A stretch of DNA of 64,000 bases from Paratrimastix pyriformis (Eukaryota; Preaxostyla; Paratrimastigidae): assembly GCA_027972325.1 (NCBI GenBank), contig JAPMOS010000008.1, positions 806,001-870,000 on the forward strand. Reading direction: 5' to 3'. Positions 62,941-64,000 of this stretch are shown here, one piece after another. Position 1 is the first letter of the stretch; each line of letters starts with the position of its first letter. A program made the position numbers and the translations under genes. Below the pieces are notes generated by a model. The model worked only from the letters and a program-made list of their open reading frames with translations, was not told the origin of the DNA and searched no databases.

Positions 62941-64000
62941 AACAGCAGCGGCCTTGACAAAGCGGATGCCCCGCTTGACGGGGCCAGAGTGCGGGATTTC
63001 TCCACCTTGTCCCGGATCGCACCGGCAACCAGGGTCAAGACGTGATTGTGACGCCACGTGAATCGACCCTGCTCGAGTGCTTTCCCGCAGAAGCTCAAGA
63101 TGTGAAAGAGCCCACAGTGCGCTTTCCCACACAGTGCGCAACGGTCATCCACCGTTTTCCGCCATCGGGTCAGGTTCAGAGGGAGGGACAGTGTCAAGGG
63201 TGGCATTCAGATAGAACTTGACAAGGGCCGGGGCATGTCATAGATGAGCCGGCTCCATGAGAGGTCCTGATGCATGCACTCATCCCAGTGCAGAAACCGG
63301 CCCTGCACAGCCAGCGAGAGCAGGTGTCTCCTGTGTGCCTCGTTCTGTTCCTGTTTCACCACCCCAGGACCGCGTGCCGGTGCCCAGCCGCGTCCTCCTC
63401 GGGCTGGGGGGTCCGCTTCTTCTTGCGGTCGGCCCCCAGACCCGCCCTCCCCGTCTGCCCGAGCTCCGTCAGACGGTTCAGCTCGACAGTCCTCTCGGCC
63501 GTTTCCAGGGTGACGGTCGGGCGGAACTTCCGCTTTCGGTCACGGGACTCCACTCCCGGATGTATGCATACAGGTCGTTGACACGCAGGTCCGAGGAGTG
63601 TTTCAGCAGGTGCGAGCGCACAGTGCCCATCGCACGCAAGTGATCGCCCAGATCCACACAGCCCAGCCCCTTCTGTGCCCGATCCAGGAACAGGATGTCA
63701 GGGGAGGCACACTTGGACATGCCAAACCAGGCTTTCAGACGCTCCTTCACAGGGGCATGAGGTCCGCTCCACAAATGACTGAGGGAACTCATAGATCATG
63801 AAAGGCCACGACATCCGTGGTGCGATGGCGTGGTTGTACAGCCAGGCCTTCTGGGGTCCTGACAGGGACAGGGCATCCACCTTTCCAGCATCCCCAAGTC
63901 ACCAGACACCTTCTCACGGATCTTGTCATCCCTCAGGTTCACATAGATCAACCGGCCCAGGCATTTGAAGGGCTGCTCCCCAGGAACGGGATCGGTTCGG

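Larger units (their letters stand above)
61400..64000 (-). mobile_element. non-LTR retrotransposon (LINE-type), 3' part, runs off the window
   Basis: Minus-strand conceptual peptides match the C-terminal half of LINE-type reverse transcriptases. In order from the window end: CLGRLIYVNLRDDKIREKV (63960), LSGPQKAWLYNHAIAPRMSW and PFMIYEFPQSFV (63860-63780), VKERLKAWFGMSK (63745), the Cys/His motif DDRCALCGKAHCGLFHILSF and WRHNHVL (63150-63035), a long Ala/Pro-rich insertion (62940-62640), LLDLARDWVMYVDLP (62625), LLELTVPSEHNVSAAHERKT (62485) and LVPFEVGSIGFLTRSYHAMT (62365), then a putative 3' UTR from about 62190. No LTRs are seen. The coding parts fall in different frames with at least three frame changes, so the copy looks inactive. 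The 3' region is filled with GGGACGG repeats and abuts a CA repeat at 61377-61397. It lies antisense to the CFAP74-like gene. Confidence 0.85.

Noticed and set aside
61400-64000. LTR retrotransposon or retrovirus-like element
   Set aside because: No terminal repeats, protease, integrase or capsid-like sequence is seen; the peptides match the C-terminal part of non-LTR reverse transcriptases.

Overview
This window looks like nuclear DNA from a GC-rich, intron-rich, flagellated unicellular eukaryote. Evidence for a nucleus-bearing host: every recognisable gene is eukaryotic (TRM7, DBR1, CCR4 deadenylase, PP5-type phosphatase, beta-adaptin, a Rab-like GTPase, a DEAH-box RNA helicase), nearly all are split by GT-AG introns, and there is a Pol III tRNA gene with a T-run terminator. 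A CFAP74-like axonemal protein implies cilia or flagella, and a secreted GH25-type lysozyme fits a bacterivore. I cannot fix the lineage. A free-living metamonad such as Paratrimastix is one guess, based on general impression only.

Layout, left to right: the 3' end of a proline-rich protein (2-1081, +); an unrecognised Pro/Ala-rich protein (1197-3842, +); an extended-SDR NAD-dependent epimerase-like enzyme in 8 exons (3984-5681, +); a CCR4-type deadenylase in about 10 exons (6030-9772, +); a repeat-filled convergent spacer (9773-10935); a very enlarged TPR-phosphatase of PP5 type (10936-16562, -); a roughly 10-kb gene whose start resembles the DDB1/CPSF160/SF3b3 superfamily (16668-26762, +); a large disordered protein with a tRNA-Arg(CCT) gene nested in or beside it (26969-32295, -); TRM7 (32318-33763, +); a Rab-like GTPase (34114-35254, -); a coiled-coil/polyQ protein (35321-38181, +); an LRR/F-box-like protein (38392-40733, -); the lariat-debranching enzyme DBR1 (40776-44294, +); a beta-adaptin (44449-48205, -); the lysozyme (48301-49169, +); a DEAH-box helicase (49442-54015, -); the CFAP74-like gene (54197 to at least 61330, +); and the 3' part of a LINE-type retrotransposon lying antisense (about 61400 to the window end, -).

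Three genome-level patterns stand out. (1) The 5' splice site consensus is GTCYGY (GTCTGT, GTCCGC, GTCGGT and so on) rather than GTRAGT; it recurs in nearly every gene I could splice by hand. (2) Most genes are in divergent pairs that share a very short, AT-richer promoter island (22 to 105 bp between start codons). The first exons and introns are AT-rich with tiny introns (40-60 nt); further in, genes become extremely GC-rich and their introns fill with private minisatellites and homopolymer C/G tracts. (3) Two neighbouring beta-adaptin introns share an identical 85-bp block.

Exon structures for the epimerase, CCR4, TRM7, the Rab-like GTPase, beta-adaptin and the lysozyme were assembled by hand, and each sums to a whole number of codons with a single terminal stop. 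Structures for the giant genes are partial: the spans and conserved exons are reliable, the exact exon borders mostly are not.
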